NCBI GenBank assembly: GCA_016745315.1
Contig: CP066886.1
Coordinates: 2,604,501 to 2,668,500 of the forward strand
Length of the DNA stretch: 64,000 nucleotides
Direction: 5' to 3'
Source of the DNA: Arthrospira sp. PCC 9108
Lineage (GTDB): Bacteria; Cyanobacteriota; Cyanobacteriia; Cyanobacteriales; Microcoleaceae
In this document: positions 18,717 through 29,003 of the stretch, in pieces
Numbering within the stretch: the stretch's first letter is position 1
Layout of the letters: the number at the start of each line of letters is the position of its first letter
Made by a program: the position numbers and the translations under genes
Notes under the pieces: generated by a model
What the model was told of the DNA's origin: nothing
The model's database searches: none
Seen by the model: only the letters and a program-made list of their open reading frames with translations

Positions 18717-21700
18717 GTGAATTCCGAACAGATTAAGGTTTATTGTTGTCAAGGTCAGCAATTTTTGAGTCAGGGTGATTATCCGGCTAGTATTGACGCT
18801 TATATGAAGGCTTTAGAACTGGATCTTAATAATGCCGAGGTTTATATCCTGTTGGCAGAAGCATATATTTATAATCAGGAAATTGATCCGGCTATTTCGG
18901 CTTTAGAAAAGGCTTTGGAATTACAGCCTGATTTGGCTACGGCCTATGGGCGAGTTGGTAATGCTCTGCAAAGGTGTAATTTTCTGGATTTGGCGATTTG
19001 GGCTTATACTCAAGGGTTAGAAATCGAGCCTAATTATAGCATAGCTTATAGTAATTTGGCAGGTATTTATTATCAACAAGAGAGATGGAATGAGGCGATT
19101 AATTGTTATCAGAAATGCCTAGAAATTGCTCCTAATTTAGCGATTGTTCATTGGATGTTAGGAAATGCTCTGATTAAATCAGGGGATATTTCGGGGGCGA
19201 TTACCTGTTATCAGCGGGCGATTAATCTACAACCTAATCGACCAGAATTTTATTTAAAACTGGGGGAAGCGTTGGCAAAAAATCGTCAGATTAATGAGGC
19301 GATCGCCAATTATCAAACCGCCCTAAAACTTGATGCTAATAATAGTGATATTCTCGCCAAAATTGCCGAATTAAAATCTCTGCTAGAAACTCCAGTTTCG
19401 GGGTCTATCAGTGAATCGATGAATTTTATAGAAGATGCCACCGACAGTTTTGATGAACAGGGGGTAGATTTTTCTGGTCAAGTCTTAGAAGGGGAATTAC
19501 ACTATCAGGAAGACACCCAGGAATCAGAGGATTTAGTTACCTCTCCCACTGAACAGTTATTAATTAAAACTGATGAGAAATTTGTGGCAGAAAAGCCGAT
19601 AAATCCCAGGGTATTATCTTTACAAAAACAAGCAGAATTATATTTATCTCAAGGCAAATTAGAGGAAACTGTTGCCACCTGTCAGGAAATATTAAAACTC
19701 GATCCTAATTTTTTATTAGTCTATGTAGTCCTAGGTAATGCCTTACATTTTCAAGGCAAAATATCCTCAGCAATTCGCGCCTATAATCAAGCCTTAGAAA
19801 TTAATCCTAATTTTGCGGAAGTTCATGCTAATCTAGCGACGATGTATCTGCAAAATGGGCAGGTAAACGAAGCGATCGCCGCTTATCAAAAGTCCATTGA
19901 GATTAAACCGGACTTGGCGGCGGTACATTGGAATTTAGGGAGAGTTTATCAACAATTAGGAAATACAGAAGCCGCCATTAATTCCTGGAAAATCGCCTTA
20001 GAATTAAAACCCGATTTAGTAGAAGCCGAATTTAACTTTGAGTTTGGCAATATTCTGGCGCGGCGGGGTGAATACGAACAGGCGATCGCCAGTTATCAAC
20101 GGGCAATTTCCCGGAAACCCAATTGGGCGGAACCCTATGCTAATATCGGCTGTTTACGGGTGCAGCAAGACCGATTAGAAGAGGCTTTAGAACAGTTACA
20201 AAAAGCCATTTCTCTCAACCCCAAAATGCCAGAAATGTATCTACACACCGCCCGTATTTTTACCAAAATGCGCCGCCACCAAGATGCCATTAATCACTAT
20301 CAAAAAGTCATTGAGCTGAAACCCAATTTTCCCGATGCCTATGCTAATTTAGCTAATATGCAGGCAACCATTGGACAACTACCAGAGGCGATCGCCAACT
20401 ATCAAAAAACCCTACAATTAAAACCAGAATGGGCAGAAGTTTACTGTCGCCTCGCCCACATTCAAAAACAAAAGGAACCCAAAGAAGCCGTAGCCAACCT
20501 AGAAAAAGCCCTGGAGCTTAAACCAGATTTTGCCGAAGCCTATCAACAACTATGTGATCTTCTCAGCCATTCCACCAATTTAGGAAAAGCCCGAAAAGTA
20601 GCCGATCGCTACTGGGAAAACTGCGGTAAAACTCTACCAGTCCTATGTGCGATCGCCTATATTTTTTCCTATACTCAATCAGGGGCTTGTGAACAGGCAT
20701 TAGCCAAACTAGAAGAATTGATAAAAATCTGTAATAATAGCATAGAAACCCTGACCCAGATTGAAATTAGGCTAATTTATGAAATCATTTTATTTACAGT
20801 TCCTCACCTCCGGGATAACTTAGAAGGAAACGCCCACTTTTATCGTCTAATTTGTCAATATTATTACCAAGAACCCATAGCCACTCCCCCGTCGATTTAT
20901 GCCGAACCGCGTTCACCTTTAAAAATCGGTTTTCTTTCCAAGCATTTTCGCCGCCATTCCGTGGGTTGGTGTGCGGAAGGAGTCATCAAAGAAATGTCCG
21001 CAATTACCCCCCATATTAATTTATATATTAGTGGGATACTGCACCCCGACGAGGTAACAGCCAGATATGAACAAACCGTGGCTAAATGTTATTGGCCGAA
21101 ATCCTATCCTAATGGTTTTGCATCCCCAGAAGAATTAAGTCAACAAATCCGAAGCGATCGCATTGATGTATTAGTTGATCTCGACTCAGTAACCATTCCA
21201 GTAAACGTGCAAGTTTTGCATAAATCCCCCGCCCCAGTTTGTGTAACTTGGTTAGGATTTGATGCCCCCTATCTCACCCGTAATCACTATCTAATTTGTG
21301 ACCAACATAGTCACCCACCAGGAATAGAAAAACATTATCTCGAACGCCTAGTTAGGCTACCAGATACCGCCGTAGCCATAGCCGGACTTCCCACCCGTCC
21401 CGTAGATAGAAACATGGTAAGACAACAGTTAAATATCCCCCCGAATGCAGTAGCTTATCTATGCGTTGCGCCGGGGCGAAAAACCAATGGGGAGATGATT
21501 AAAGCCCAGGTTAATATTCTGCGATCGGTTCCCAATAGTGTATTAATTCGGAAAGGTCAAGGCGATGCCCAACTCCTGCGAGAAATGTATAACCAAGCCT
21601 GCCAAGAAGTAGGGGTTGATCTAAATCGTTTAATCTTCTTAGGACTCACCCAAACCGAAGAAGAACACCGGGCGATTTATAAAGTTGCGGATGTCATGTT

Positions 21701-22031
21701 AGATTCCTACCCCTACAATGGAGGAACCCATAACCTAGAGGCATTATGGTCAGAATTACCCGTAGTCACCAGGTCAGGCAGACAGTATTTATCGCGGATG
21801 GGTTATGCTTTCCTAAAAGCAGTTAACCTAGATATAGGTGTAGCTTGGAGTTGGGAAGAATACACCCAACTAGGGATTGAATTTGGTCACAATGCCCCAT
21901 TAAGACAGCAAATTAGTAGCCATTTAGCCAGAGTTAAACAACCAGACACCCTCGCCCCCTTGTGGAATCCTAAACAGTTAGCCGCTCAAATGTATCGAAC
22001 TTTTGAACAATTAAGGCACGTCACTAATTAG
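18717..22031 (+). CDS. TPR protein with SPINDLY-type (GT41) O-GlcNAc transferase domain
   Basis: A 1104-residue protein starting at GTG. Two blocks of tetratricopeptide repeats, roughly residues 5-220 and 305-625, share the pattern AxxxYxxALxLxPxxAEAYxNL and are split by an acidic linker (about 225-300). The C-terminal third, from about residue 735, is a GT41 catalytic region: KIGFLSKHFRRHSVGW carries the catalytic-type His, and SYPYNGGTHNLEALWSELPV with RSGRQYLSRMGYAFL match the UDP-GlcNAc-binding part. The acceptor loop reads TWLGFDAPY instead of the common GYPGT, a variant form. Likely O-glycosylates Ser/Thr of proteins held by the TPR superhelix. Targets unknown. It precedes a Ser/Thr kinase gene by under 100 bp. 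Confidence 0.9.
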   Translation: MNSEQIKVYCCQGQQFLSQGDYPASIDAYMKALELDLNNAEVYILLAEAYIYNQEIDPAISALEKALELQPDLATAYGRVGNALQRCNFLDLAIWAYTQGLEIEPNYSIAYSNLAGIYYQQERWNEAINCYQKCLEIAPNLAIVHWMLGNALIKSGDISGAITCYQRAINLQPNRPEFYLKLGEALAKNRQINEAIANYQTALKLDANNSDILAKIAELKSLLETPVSGSISESMNFIEDATDSFDEQGVDFSGQVLEGELHYQEDTQESEDLVTSPTEQLLIKTDEKFVAEKPINPRVLSLQKQAELYLSQGKLEETVATCQEILKLDPNFLLVYVVLGNALHFQGKISSAIRAYNQALEINPNFAEVHANLATMYLQNGQVNEAIAAYQKSIEIKPDLAAVHWNLGRVYQQLGNTEAAINSWKIALELKPDLVEAEFNFEFGNILARRGEYEQAIASYQRAISRKPNWAEPYANIGCLRVQQDRLEEALEQLQKAISLNPKMPEMYLHTARIFTKMRRHQDAINHYQKVIELKPNFPDAYANLANMQATIGQLPEAIANYQKTLQLKPEWAEVYCRLAHIQKQKEPKEAVANLEKALELKPDFAEAYQQLCDLLSHSTNLGKARKVADRYWENCGKTLPVLCAIAYIFSYTQSGACEQALAKLEELIKICNNSIETLTQIEIRLIYEIILFTVPHLRDNLEGNAHFYRLICQYYYQEPIATPPSIYAEPRSPLKIGFLSKHFRRHSVGWCAEGVIKEMSAITPHINLYISGILHPDEVTARYEQTVAKCYWPKSYPNGFASPEELSQQIRSDRIDVLVDLDSVTIPVNVQVLHKSPAPVCVTWLGFDAPYLTRNHYLICDQHSHPPGIEKHYLERLVRLPDTAVAIAGLPTRPVDRNMVRQQLNIPPNAVAYLCVAPGRKTNGEMIKAQVNILRSVPNSVLIRKGQGDAQLLREMYNQACQEVGVDLNRLIFLGLTQTEEEHRAIYKVADVMLDSYPYNGGTHNLEALWSELPVVTRSGRQYLSRMGYAFLKAVNLDIGVAWSWEEYTQLGIEFGHNAPLRQQISSHLARVKQPDTLAPLWNPKQLAAQMYRTFEQLRHVTN

Positions 22032-22106
22032 GAACATCTCGCCCAGAAACGTTATCATGGACGATAGCACAATTAACTGTTGAGTTGGACCACTAAGGTC
22101 GCTATC

Positions 22107-23867
22107 GTGGAACATCCCGTTTCATCTACTGTTCACTGTATTAACCCCAAATGCCCTAAACCCCACGGCCAGCCTTGGGGTAATAGGTTTTGTCAAAGTT
22201 GCGGTGCGCCATTGCAACTCAACGATCGCTATATTCCCTTAGATAGTCTAGGAAGTGGGGGATTTTCCCGGCTGTACACCATTTGGGACTTGAAAACCAA
22301 ATCCGAAAAAGTCCTGAAAGTCCTCGTGCAACCCGACCCCAAAGCCCTAGAATTATTTGAACAAGAAGCCAGAGTTTTGGCATCCCTACACCATTCGGGA
22401 GTCCCACGGGTAGTCCCAGACGGCTATTTTTTCCTACGAAGACGCAACCGTAAACCGTTAGAATTTCCCTGCTTAGTCATGGAAAAAATTAACGGCCCTA
22501 CCTTGGAGGAAGTTCTCGCCGAATATCCCCAAGGCTGTCCTGAAGAGTTGGTCATGCTGTGGCTGCATCAGGCTTTGGATATTTTGCGGGAGTTACACAA
22601 ACGCGGAATTGTACACCGAGACCTGAAACCGTCTAACCTGATGTTGCGTTTACCCCACCCACAAACCCTCGACTACAACCACCTTGCCGATAGTCCCTTG
22701 GTGATGATTGACTTTGGCGGCGCGAAACAAATTGGGGCTTTAGTCCATAGCGATCGAGAAACTACCCCCAGAAGCCATACCCGCCTAGTTTCTCCCGGTT
22801 ATAGTCCCCCGGAACAAATAGTTGGAGCCGCCATAACTCCGGCTGCCGATTTTTATGCTTTGGGGCGAACCTGTATCCACCTGTTAACGGGTGTGTTTCC
22901 CGCCGAACTTGAAGACCCCATGACCGGAAAATTGCAATGGCATCGGGTGGCAATCACTCCAGCCTTGGCGGAATTACTTGATTGTATGGTCGAGAATGAT
23001 CTAAATAACCGCCCCCAAAATGCTGATGATATTCAAACCGATCTATTCCGCATCGCCAGAATGAAAAAGCATCCCCGCCGAATGATGTCATTTCCTCAAC
23101 TGTGTCTCGATGTGATCAAAACTGCATTGATTGAAGTCGATCGCATTATCTGGACGGGATTACAATTGGTTGGGCGGAGCGTCCTGGCTATATCTCAGGC
23201 TACCACTCAAACCCTTTGGCAAATCGGGCTGGCTAGTTCAGGAGGCATGGTGGGGGCAGGGTTAGGGTTTATTTTAGCCTATCAGTCTCCCTTCGGTCAA
23301 ATATTAGGGGATTTACTCAAGCCTTCTTTACACCTGTTTTTCCGTCATCTATCTAATAATTTGGGCGCGGAAATTATAGTGTTAAGTTTAGCTGGTTTAG
23401 GCACAGGTTTGGGCTTGACCGATGGCGCAGGTTTTAATCAACGCCGTCGCTATAAATGGGCGGCCGGGATGGGTGTATTAGGATATTTAACGGGGGGGTT
23501 ACTGTGGCGCATTATCAGTACCATCTCCTCAGTGCCAGGGTTGGGCAATTTGGCTATGGCGAGATGGTTTTGTATAGGAATTACTACCCTTATTTTAACG
23601 TGGGGATTGGGTTGGAAAAGCCATCGCTCGGTTTATGCGATCGTTTCCGCCAGCACCACCAGCGCCATTTTTTGGGGTTTAGCTAACTTGGAGATTCGGC
23701 AAATTGATCTATTACTACAATTTCCCCAAGTTGGCCTGATACCAGAGTGGTTACAGTTCTGGTCTGGTATTACTTTTGTCGGTTTATTGGGCTGCACCAT
23801 TGCTTTATCTTTGGCAGTAATTCACTATGTAATTATCCCGATTTTACGCCTTCTAGGATGGAAATAA
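22107..23867 (+). CDS. Zinc-ribbon Ser/Thr protein kinase with C-terminal membrane helices
   Basis: A eukaryotic-type kinase. At the N-terminus a four-cysteine zinc ribbon (CINPKCP ... FCQSCGAPL) precedes the kinase domain. Kinase motifs are complete: glycine loop LGSGGFSRLY, VLKVL lysine, VHRDLKPSNLM catalytic loop, MIDFGGAK metal loop and SPPEQ in place of APE. Residues beyond about 345 form several hydrophobic helices rich in Gly, so the kinase is membrane-anchored. I place the start at GTG 22107; a TTG at 22080 gives nine more residues (595 total). It lies directly downstream of the TPR/O-GlcNAc transferase gene, so both Ser/Thr-modifying activities may be co-expressed. Confidence 0.9.
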   Translation: MEHPVSSTVHCINPKCPKPHGQPWGNRFCQSCGAPLQLNDRYIPLDSLGSGGFSRLYTIWDLKTKSEKVLKVLVQPDPKALELFEQEARVLASLHHSGVPRVVPDGYFFLRRRNRKPLEFPCLVMEKINGPTLEEVLAEYPQGCPEELVMLWLHQALDILRELHKRGIVHRDLKPSNLMLRLPHPQTLDYNHLADSPLVMIDFGGAKQIGALVHSDRETTPRSHTRLVSPGYSPPEQIVGAAITPAADFYALGRTCIHLLTGVFPAELEDPMTGKLQWHRVAITPALAELLDCMVENDLNNRPQNADDIQTDLFRIARMKKHPRRMMSFPQLCLDVIKTALIEVDRIIWTGLQLVGRSVLAISQATTQTLWQIGLASSGGMVGAGLGFILAYQSPFGQILGDLLKPSLHLFFRHLSNNLGAEIIVLSLAGLGTGLGLTDGAGFNQRRRYKWAAGMGVLGYLTGGLLWRIISTISSVPGLGNLAMARWFCIGITTLILTWGLGWKSHRSVYAIVSASTTSAIFWGLANLEIRQIDLLLQFPQVGLIPEWLQFWSGITFVGLLGCTIALSLAVIHYVIIPILRLLGWK

Positions 23868-23913
23868 ATATCAGCAATAATCCCGCTGTTGATAGCAGTG
23901 TTTATATGTCTAG

Positions 23914-25098
23914 TTACTCATCAAATATAGGTAAAGTAAACCAGAATGTTGCTCCTTCCTTCGGAGTGGCGATCGCACCTATTTTACCACCGTGGGCGTT
24001 GATAATTTGCCGACACAAATATAAACCCAAACCTAACCCTTGAATATTACCCACAGTTCGCCCCCGTTTATATAAATCAAAAATCCCATCTAATTCCTGT
24101 TCACTCATACCATTACCATTGTCTTTTACAGTGCATCGGATTAACTTAACCTCGGTATTTTTTAGGGAGATAAATTCTGTAATTAACTCCGCTGACAGAG
24201 TGATAATAATACCCGGAGGATTATATTTAATCGCATTATATAACAGATTATCAAAAACTCTCCATAGCTGATTAGGGTCAGCTTGAACAGCCGGTAAATT
24301 CTCCGGTATCTGATTGTTTATTTCCGCTTGTTCCTTTTGTAAAATTAGCTCTAATTCTAGAGATAATCTGTTAGTAAATTGACGCAAATTTAACGATTGA
24401 CAATTAAGATGAATACCTTTTAATTCTATATCGCTGGTTTGCACAAGGGAATTAATCAAAGCCAATTGGCGCGTGCAACTGTTAGCCATGCGCTTTAAAA
24501 TTGATGGGGCTACAGGTAATTCTTCATAATTTTCTGGTATTTTTTTCAGGAGATTTTGCAGCACCATTAACATTCCAGTAACCGGATTTCGTAAATCATG
24601 GGACATGGCATGAATATAAATCCGCAGTGCCGATTCTATATTTTGGCGCTCCGTAATTTCTCGCTCTAATTCATGATTTTGGGTGATTAATTGCTGTTTT
24701 TGTTGACTAATAGTTAGCTGGGTTCTCACCCTCGCTAAGACTTCCTGCACATGAAAGGGTTTAGTAATATAATCTACCCCTCCCAAATCAAAAGCTAATA
24801 CCTTATCCATCGTATCACTCAACGCACTCAGAAAAATAATAGGAATCTCTCTAGTTGTCGGGTCATCCTTTAAATATTTAGCCACCTGATAACCGTCTAA
24901 TTCTGGCATCATAATATCCAGTAAAATCAAATCAGGTGTTTCCGCTTCTACCGCCTGTAGCGCCCGCTGACCATTGATAGCTTTACGGACTTTATAGCCC
25001 TGTTCTAGTAACATTTGCGACAGGAGGCGCAGGTTCTCTGGAATATCATCAACAATCAAAATATCAGGTTGAAATTCCGAACTAATATCGCGATTCAT
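23914..25098 (-). CDS. Response-regulator-histidine kinase hybrid (REC-HisKA-HATPase)
   Basis: A 394-residue protein with an N-terminal receiver domain (ILIVDDIPENLRLL, phosphoacceptor in LILLDIMMPELDGY, K in YITKPFH), a coiled coil, a HisKA box (IHAMSHDLRNPVTGML) and a HATPase domain with DNGNGMSE and GLGLGLYLCRQI. No membrane segment. I chose ATG at 25098, preceded by AGGGA; a TTG at 25125 overlaps the stop of the upstream hybrid kinase and would add nine residues. It is probably co-transcribed with that kinase and receives or passes phosphate in the same relay. Such REC-HK proteins are common in cyanobacteria. Signal unknown. Confidence 0.92.
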   Translation of the reverse strand: MNRDISSEFQPDILIVDDIPENLRLLSQMLLEQGYKVRKAINGQRALQAVEAETPDLILLDIMMPELDGYQVAKYLKDDPTTREIPIIFLSALSDTMDKVLAFDLGGVDYITKPFHVQEVLARVRTQLTISQQKQQLITQNHELEREITERQNIESALRIYIHAMSHDLRNPVTGMLMVLQNLLKKIPENYEELPVAPSILKRMANSCTRQLALINSLVQTSDIELKGIHLNCQSLNLRQFTNRLSLELELILQKEQAEINNQIPENLPAVQADPNQLWRVFDNLLYNAIKYNPPGIIITLSAELITEFISLKNTEVKLIRCTVKDNGNGMSEQELDGIFDLYKRGRTVGNIQGLGLGLYLCRQIINAHGGKIGAIATPKEGATFWFTLPIFDE

Positions 25099-25121
25099 AT
25101 TGGAAATCCCTATAATACAAC

Positions 25122-28100
25122 TCAAATCAAAGTTTGAGTAACATCATTTATTGTATCTAATCGAAAATTATTTACCAACTCCGTGAGAGTGGCCACCAAT
25201 TCCGTTTCTGATTCGGGAATTTGAGTAATTAATTGGAATACCTCCGCATCATCCCCAGAAATAGCCGCCTTATGAAGCCGTTTTAGCCAATCGAAAGGCA
25301 TCACCATTAAGGCTTGCGGTGTAAGGGGGCGCAGTGATTGAGAAGCAGCGCTAGGGGGGTTAGCTTCCATCAGATAACGGTAGCGCAGACCTAAATGAAT
25401 TGCCATTTTTTCCAGTAAATCGGGATTCTGAAAAGGTTTGCGTAAGATATCATCACAGCCAGCATCTATAATATCTACTTCCTGTTCACTTAGGGCGCTG
25501 GCGGTGAGAGCAATTATTTTAACTTGATCACCACAGGGACGCGATCGAATTTGGCGCGTCGCCTCATAGCCATCCATAATTGGCATCCGCATATCCATCC
25601 AAATTAGTTGCGGTTTGTGAGTTTCCCAAGTGGCGATCGCCTCCCGACCATTTTCTGCTTCCAAAACCTGAAATCCTAAAGGTTCTATAATTCTAGCTAC
25701 CAATAGTCGGTTTTCTGGAACTTCATCTACTACTAAAATTCGGTAATTTTGACCATCAGATTCAATCGCAATTTTCCGGCTAGACAGAGGAGTAATAGTC
25801 AGGGGCTGGGCTGTAGCTAAATCTAACGGAATCTCAAAACTAAATTTACTCCCCACACCCCTAGTGCTATCAACTGTAATATCTCCTCCCATTAACTTCA
25901 CAAATTTTCGACTAATTGGCAACCCTAACCCGGTTCCTTCCTGAGAATAACGCCCGGTTTCTGTTTGCACAAAAGCATCAAATAAAGCATTGATTTCCTC
26001 ACTCGATATTCCTGGCCCTGTATCTTCAACCATAAACTGCATCAGTACAGTATTAGAATCTGTCTCAGCATCTTTAGGTGTTGGTAGAGTCTTAGTGTAT
26101 AATGTAACTTCCCCCGCTATGGTGAATTTAATAGCATTAGCGAGTAAATTGATTAAAACTTGTCGCAGCTTTTTCTCATCACCTAACACATATCGAGGTA
26201 AATATATGGGGCGATTAATAGTTAAGATAATATCTTGATTGGCAGCTTTTAATTTAAACATTTCCTCCAAGGTTTCCAGAAGGCGATGCAGGTCAAAAGG
26301 ATGAATTTCGAAAGTGATTTTTCCCGCTTCAATTTTGGATAAATCCAGAATATCATTAATCAGTTCTAGGAGGTGTTCACCACTGCGATTAATAATTGCT
26401 AATTCCTGGGAACCTTCAGCAAATATGGGGTTATCAGCCATCAATTGACTAAACCCCAGAATCGCATTAAGGGGGGTTCTTAATTCATGGCTCATATTGG
26501 CTAAAAATGTACTTTTGGCACGGTTGGCAGCATCGGCAGCGCGTCTGGCTTCTTCTAGGGCAATATTTTGGGTAGCTAGTTTCAGCCTTTGTTGTTTTTC
26601 TCGTTCTAATAAATTGGCTTGGGCGAGGGCTATTCCCATTTTAGCAGCTACTGATTCTAAAAGATCGATTTCTTCATCTGTCCAGGTGCGACTGTTGCTA
26701 CATTGACTTAGATAAATTGCGCCGTTGGGTTCGCTGTGATAGGATGTGCGAATAGCTAAAAGAGATTTGATTTCAAATTGCTGGCAAAACTCTAGGGCTC
26801 CTTGTAGGTTGTTATCCCTGTTAATATCTTCGGTAATGATGGCGACATCCTGACTGAGAATCCTGTCAATATAGGGATAATTTTCTAGGGAATATTGCTG
26901 ATTTAAAATCGGGGGATACTCACATTTTAAATATTCCGCAACGGCTTTAATTTGGGGTGTGGGGCTAGATAAATAAGTGTAAATTGTACAGCGATCGACC
27001 GCGAAGGTTTGACCAATACGGTTGGCGGCAGTTTGAAAAATTTGCTGGGAATCCAAACTAGATCTTAGTTCCTCCGTGATTTGTCGCAGCAGTCTTTCTC
27101 TCTCAAATTGGCGGCGGAGAGCTTCTTCTGCTCGGCGGCGATCGGTGATATCATTACTGCTAGTAAGTAGACATTCTTGGCTGTTCAAATTAATGATATC
27201 TGCCGAAATTAATCCGCTTCTAATCTCACCATTTTTAGTTCTGAATTCTAGTTCAAAGTTGCGAACTTGACGATTTTTGGCTATAATACCTAACATCTCT
27301 GACCGTTGCTCAGAATATACCCAGAGGTTGAGTTCGTCCAGGGTGCGATTGATAATTTCTTCGGAATTGTAGCCGGTGACTAAGCAAAAACTTTCATTAA
27401 CTTCTAGGTGAATACCATCATCAAGACGACTGATTGTAATGGGGTTAGGGGCTGCATGAAAGGCTGTCGAAAATTTTTGTTCTGACTCCCTAAGTGCAGC
27501 TTCTGCGGCTTTACGTTCTCGCACTGCGGCTTCGGCAATTTTAACTTTTTGTTCCAGTTGTTGAGTACGCTCTGCCACTTTTTGTTCTAACCTATAGGAG
27601 TATTCCTGAAGTTGACTATAGGAAAGTTTTAATTGTCCCCGCATTTGTTTAAAAGATCTGGCGAGGGTGCGAAGTTCTTGAGTGCAACTATTTCCGACTT
27701 TCTGATTCCAGTCGCCCCTAGATAGGGCGTTAGCAGCTTTGGCTAAATCGATAATGGGGCGAGTAATCCACTCTCCGGTTATCCATCCTATGGCGATCGC
27801 TACTGCTAAAGCAATTACAGATAATCCCATGGTAAGGCGGGTATTATTTTGGATATTGTGCATAAAATCAGCTTCGGGAATCACCACCACAATCAACCAT
27901 CTTAAACCTCGTTCATCCCGAAAAGGTAGCAGTTTTATATATTGAGTTTCACCATTAAATGGGATTTTTCTAAAATAAGAATTATCGATGCGATCAAATC
28001 TATCAAATTCATCTTTTAAATATTGACTAATTTCTTGAATTAAAGGGTTGGTACTAACTAAAGCAGCCTGTCTAATGATGCGATCTTCTTCCTGTTTAAA

Positions 28101-28913
28101 CAGGGGTTCTGAGGTAGAACTTGCTACTAATAAACCTTCATGATCAATAATAAATGCCTTTCCCGTTTCTCCAATATCTAAACTATTCAAAACTTGACCA
28201 ATATAAGACAGACTGATCACAATACTCATGACTCCATCAGCTTCCGTGGAATCAGGGGAAGAAGAAATAATTTTACTAGCACTAATTTGCAGAATTGGGG
28301 GAGGTTCAAACCGGGTATAAATTTGGCTCCAAACAGGTTGATCAGTGCCGATCGCCACCCGATACCAGGGTCGTAAACGAGGATCATAATCGGGATCAAT
28401 ATAATCTGGTGGTTGTCTATTAATTGCCTCCAAGCTATTGTAGCGATACAAATCAAAGTTGGTATATGCGCCAGCAATTCCTATTTGTAATTGACCATCT
28501 TTAGTGCGGGAAGTTGAGCGATATTCTCCCTGCTTATTACCAAGAGAAATAATATCAATGGATTCAAAAAAGTTAGCTTTTCTCCAGAAATACAATTCCC
28601 ATCCTGATAAATCTTCAACATCTAGTAATCCCAAAGCTACGGCATCTTGAATATCCCGACCTACTATAAAAGGAATTTCTAAGTAGTGAGTTATATTTTC
28701 TTCAATGCGATTTACAATTTCAACAATCAACCTGTAAGCTAGATAATCAACCGCTTTCTGTCCGTTTCTGAAAGACAGATATCCTACGATACCAACAGTT
28801 GCAAAAATTTGGACTACGAAAGGTATAACTAACAGTCCCCGCAGCGATATTTTAGAGGATATCCCGGTGATTAAGCGACGACGGATAGACCACATTTTGG
28901 GGAGACGCATCAT
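25122..28913 (-). CDS. Hybrid sensor histidine kinase (Cache-HAMP-PAS-GAF-HK-REC)
   Basis: A 1263-residue membrane sensor. A first helix near residues 28-48 and a second near 355-380 flank an extracytoplasmic double-Cache-like region. HAMP, coiled coil, PAS (about 475-595) and GAF (about 605-775) domains follow. HisKA reads FLANMSHELRTPLNAILGF. The HATPase has DTGPGIS and GTGLGLPISRK. The receiver begins RILVVDEVPENRLLV with MDMRMPIMDGYEA. The tail after about 1205 matches a short alpha-helical module often at the end of cyanobacterial hybrid kinases. Its stop overlaps the alternative TTG start of the next gene. The N-terminal membrane segment closely resembles that of the cyclase protein at 43-47 kb. 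Ligand unknown. Confidence 0.93.
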   Translation of the reverse strand: MMRLPKMWSIRRRLITGISSKISLRGLLVIPFVVQIFATVGIVGYLSFRNGQKAVDYLAYRLIVEIVNRIEENITHYLEIPFIVGRDIQDAVALGLLDVEDLSGWELYFWRKANFFESIDIISLGNKQGEYRSTSRTKDGQLQIGIAGAYTNFDLYRYNSLEAINRQPPDYIDPDYDPRLRPWYRVAIGTDQPVWSQIYTRFEPPPILQISASKIISSSPDSTEADGVMSIVISLSYIGQVLNSLDIGETGKAFIIDHEGLLVASSTSEPLFKQEEDRIIRQAALVSTNPLIQEISQYLKDEFDRFDRIDNSYFRKIPFNGETQYIKLLPFRDERGLRWLIVVVIPEADFMHNIQNNTRLTMGLSVIALAVAIAIGWITGEWITRPIIDLAKAANALSRGDWNQKVGNSCTQELRTLARSFKQMRGQLKLSYSQLQEYSYRLEQKVAERTQQLEQKVKIAEAAVRERKAAEAALRESEQKFSTAFHAAPNPITISRLDDGIHLEVNESFCLVTGYNSEEIINRTLDELNLWVYSEQRSEMLGIIAKNRQVRNFELEFRTKNGEIRSGLISADIINLNSQECLLTSSNDITDRRRAEEALRRQFERERLLRQITEELRSSLDSQQIFQTAANRIGQTFAVDRCTIYTYLSSPTPQIKAVAEYLKCEYPPILNQQYSLENYPYIDRILSQDVAIITEDINRDNNLQGALEFCQQFEIKSLLAIRTSYHSEPNGAIYLSQCSNSRTWTDEEIDLLESVAAKMGIALAQANLLEREKQQRLKLATQNIALEEARRAADAANRAKSTFLANMSHELRTPLNAILGFSQLMADNPIFAEGSQELAIINRSGEHLLELINDILDLSKIEAGKITFEIHPFDLHRLLETLEEMFKLKAANQDIILTINRPIYLPRYVLGDEKKLRQVLINLLANAIKFTIAGEVTLYTKTLPTPKDAETDSNTVLMQFMVEDTGPGISSEEINALFDAFVQTETGRYSQEGTGLGLPISRKFVKLMGGDITVDSTRGVGSKFSFEIPLDLATAQPLTITPLSSRKIAIESDGQNYRILVVDEVPENRLLVARIIEPLGFQVLEAENGREAIATWETHKPQLIWMDMRMPIMDGYEATRQIRSRPCGDQVKIIALTASALSEQEVDIIDAGCDDILRKPFQNPDLLEKMAIHLGLRYRYLMEANPPSAASQSLRPLTPQALMVMPFDWLKRLHKAAISGDDAEVFQLITQIPESETELVATLTELVNNFRLDTINDVTQTLI

Positions 28914-28939
28914 AGCTAGGTGAGTGATGATATGATCTA

Positions 28940-28981
28940 ATAGGGGAAGTTGAGATCTGATTTTAGTCCCAACTTCCCTAT
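28940..28981 (-). terminator. Hairpin downstream of DUF751 gene
   Basis: Arms 28940-28952 and 28970-28981 pair as ATAGGGAAGTTG with CAACTTCCCTAT, one G bulged, around a 17-base loop. It lies between the DUF751 gene and the hybrid kinase gene on the minus strand. There is only a short T-containing tail, so it is a probable but not classic intrinsic terminator. Confidence 0.5.
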
Positions 28982-29003
28982 CTATAAACTATCAGGTTTT
29001 GGC

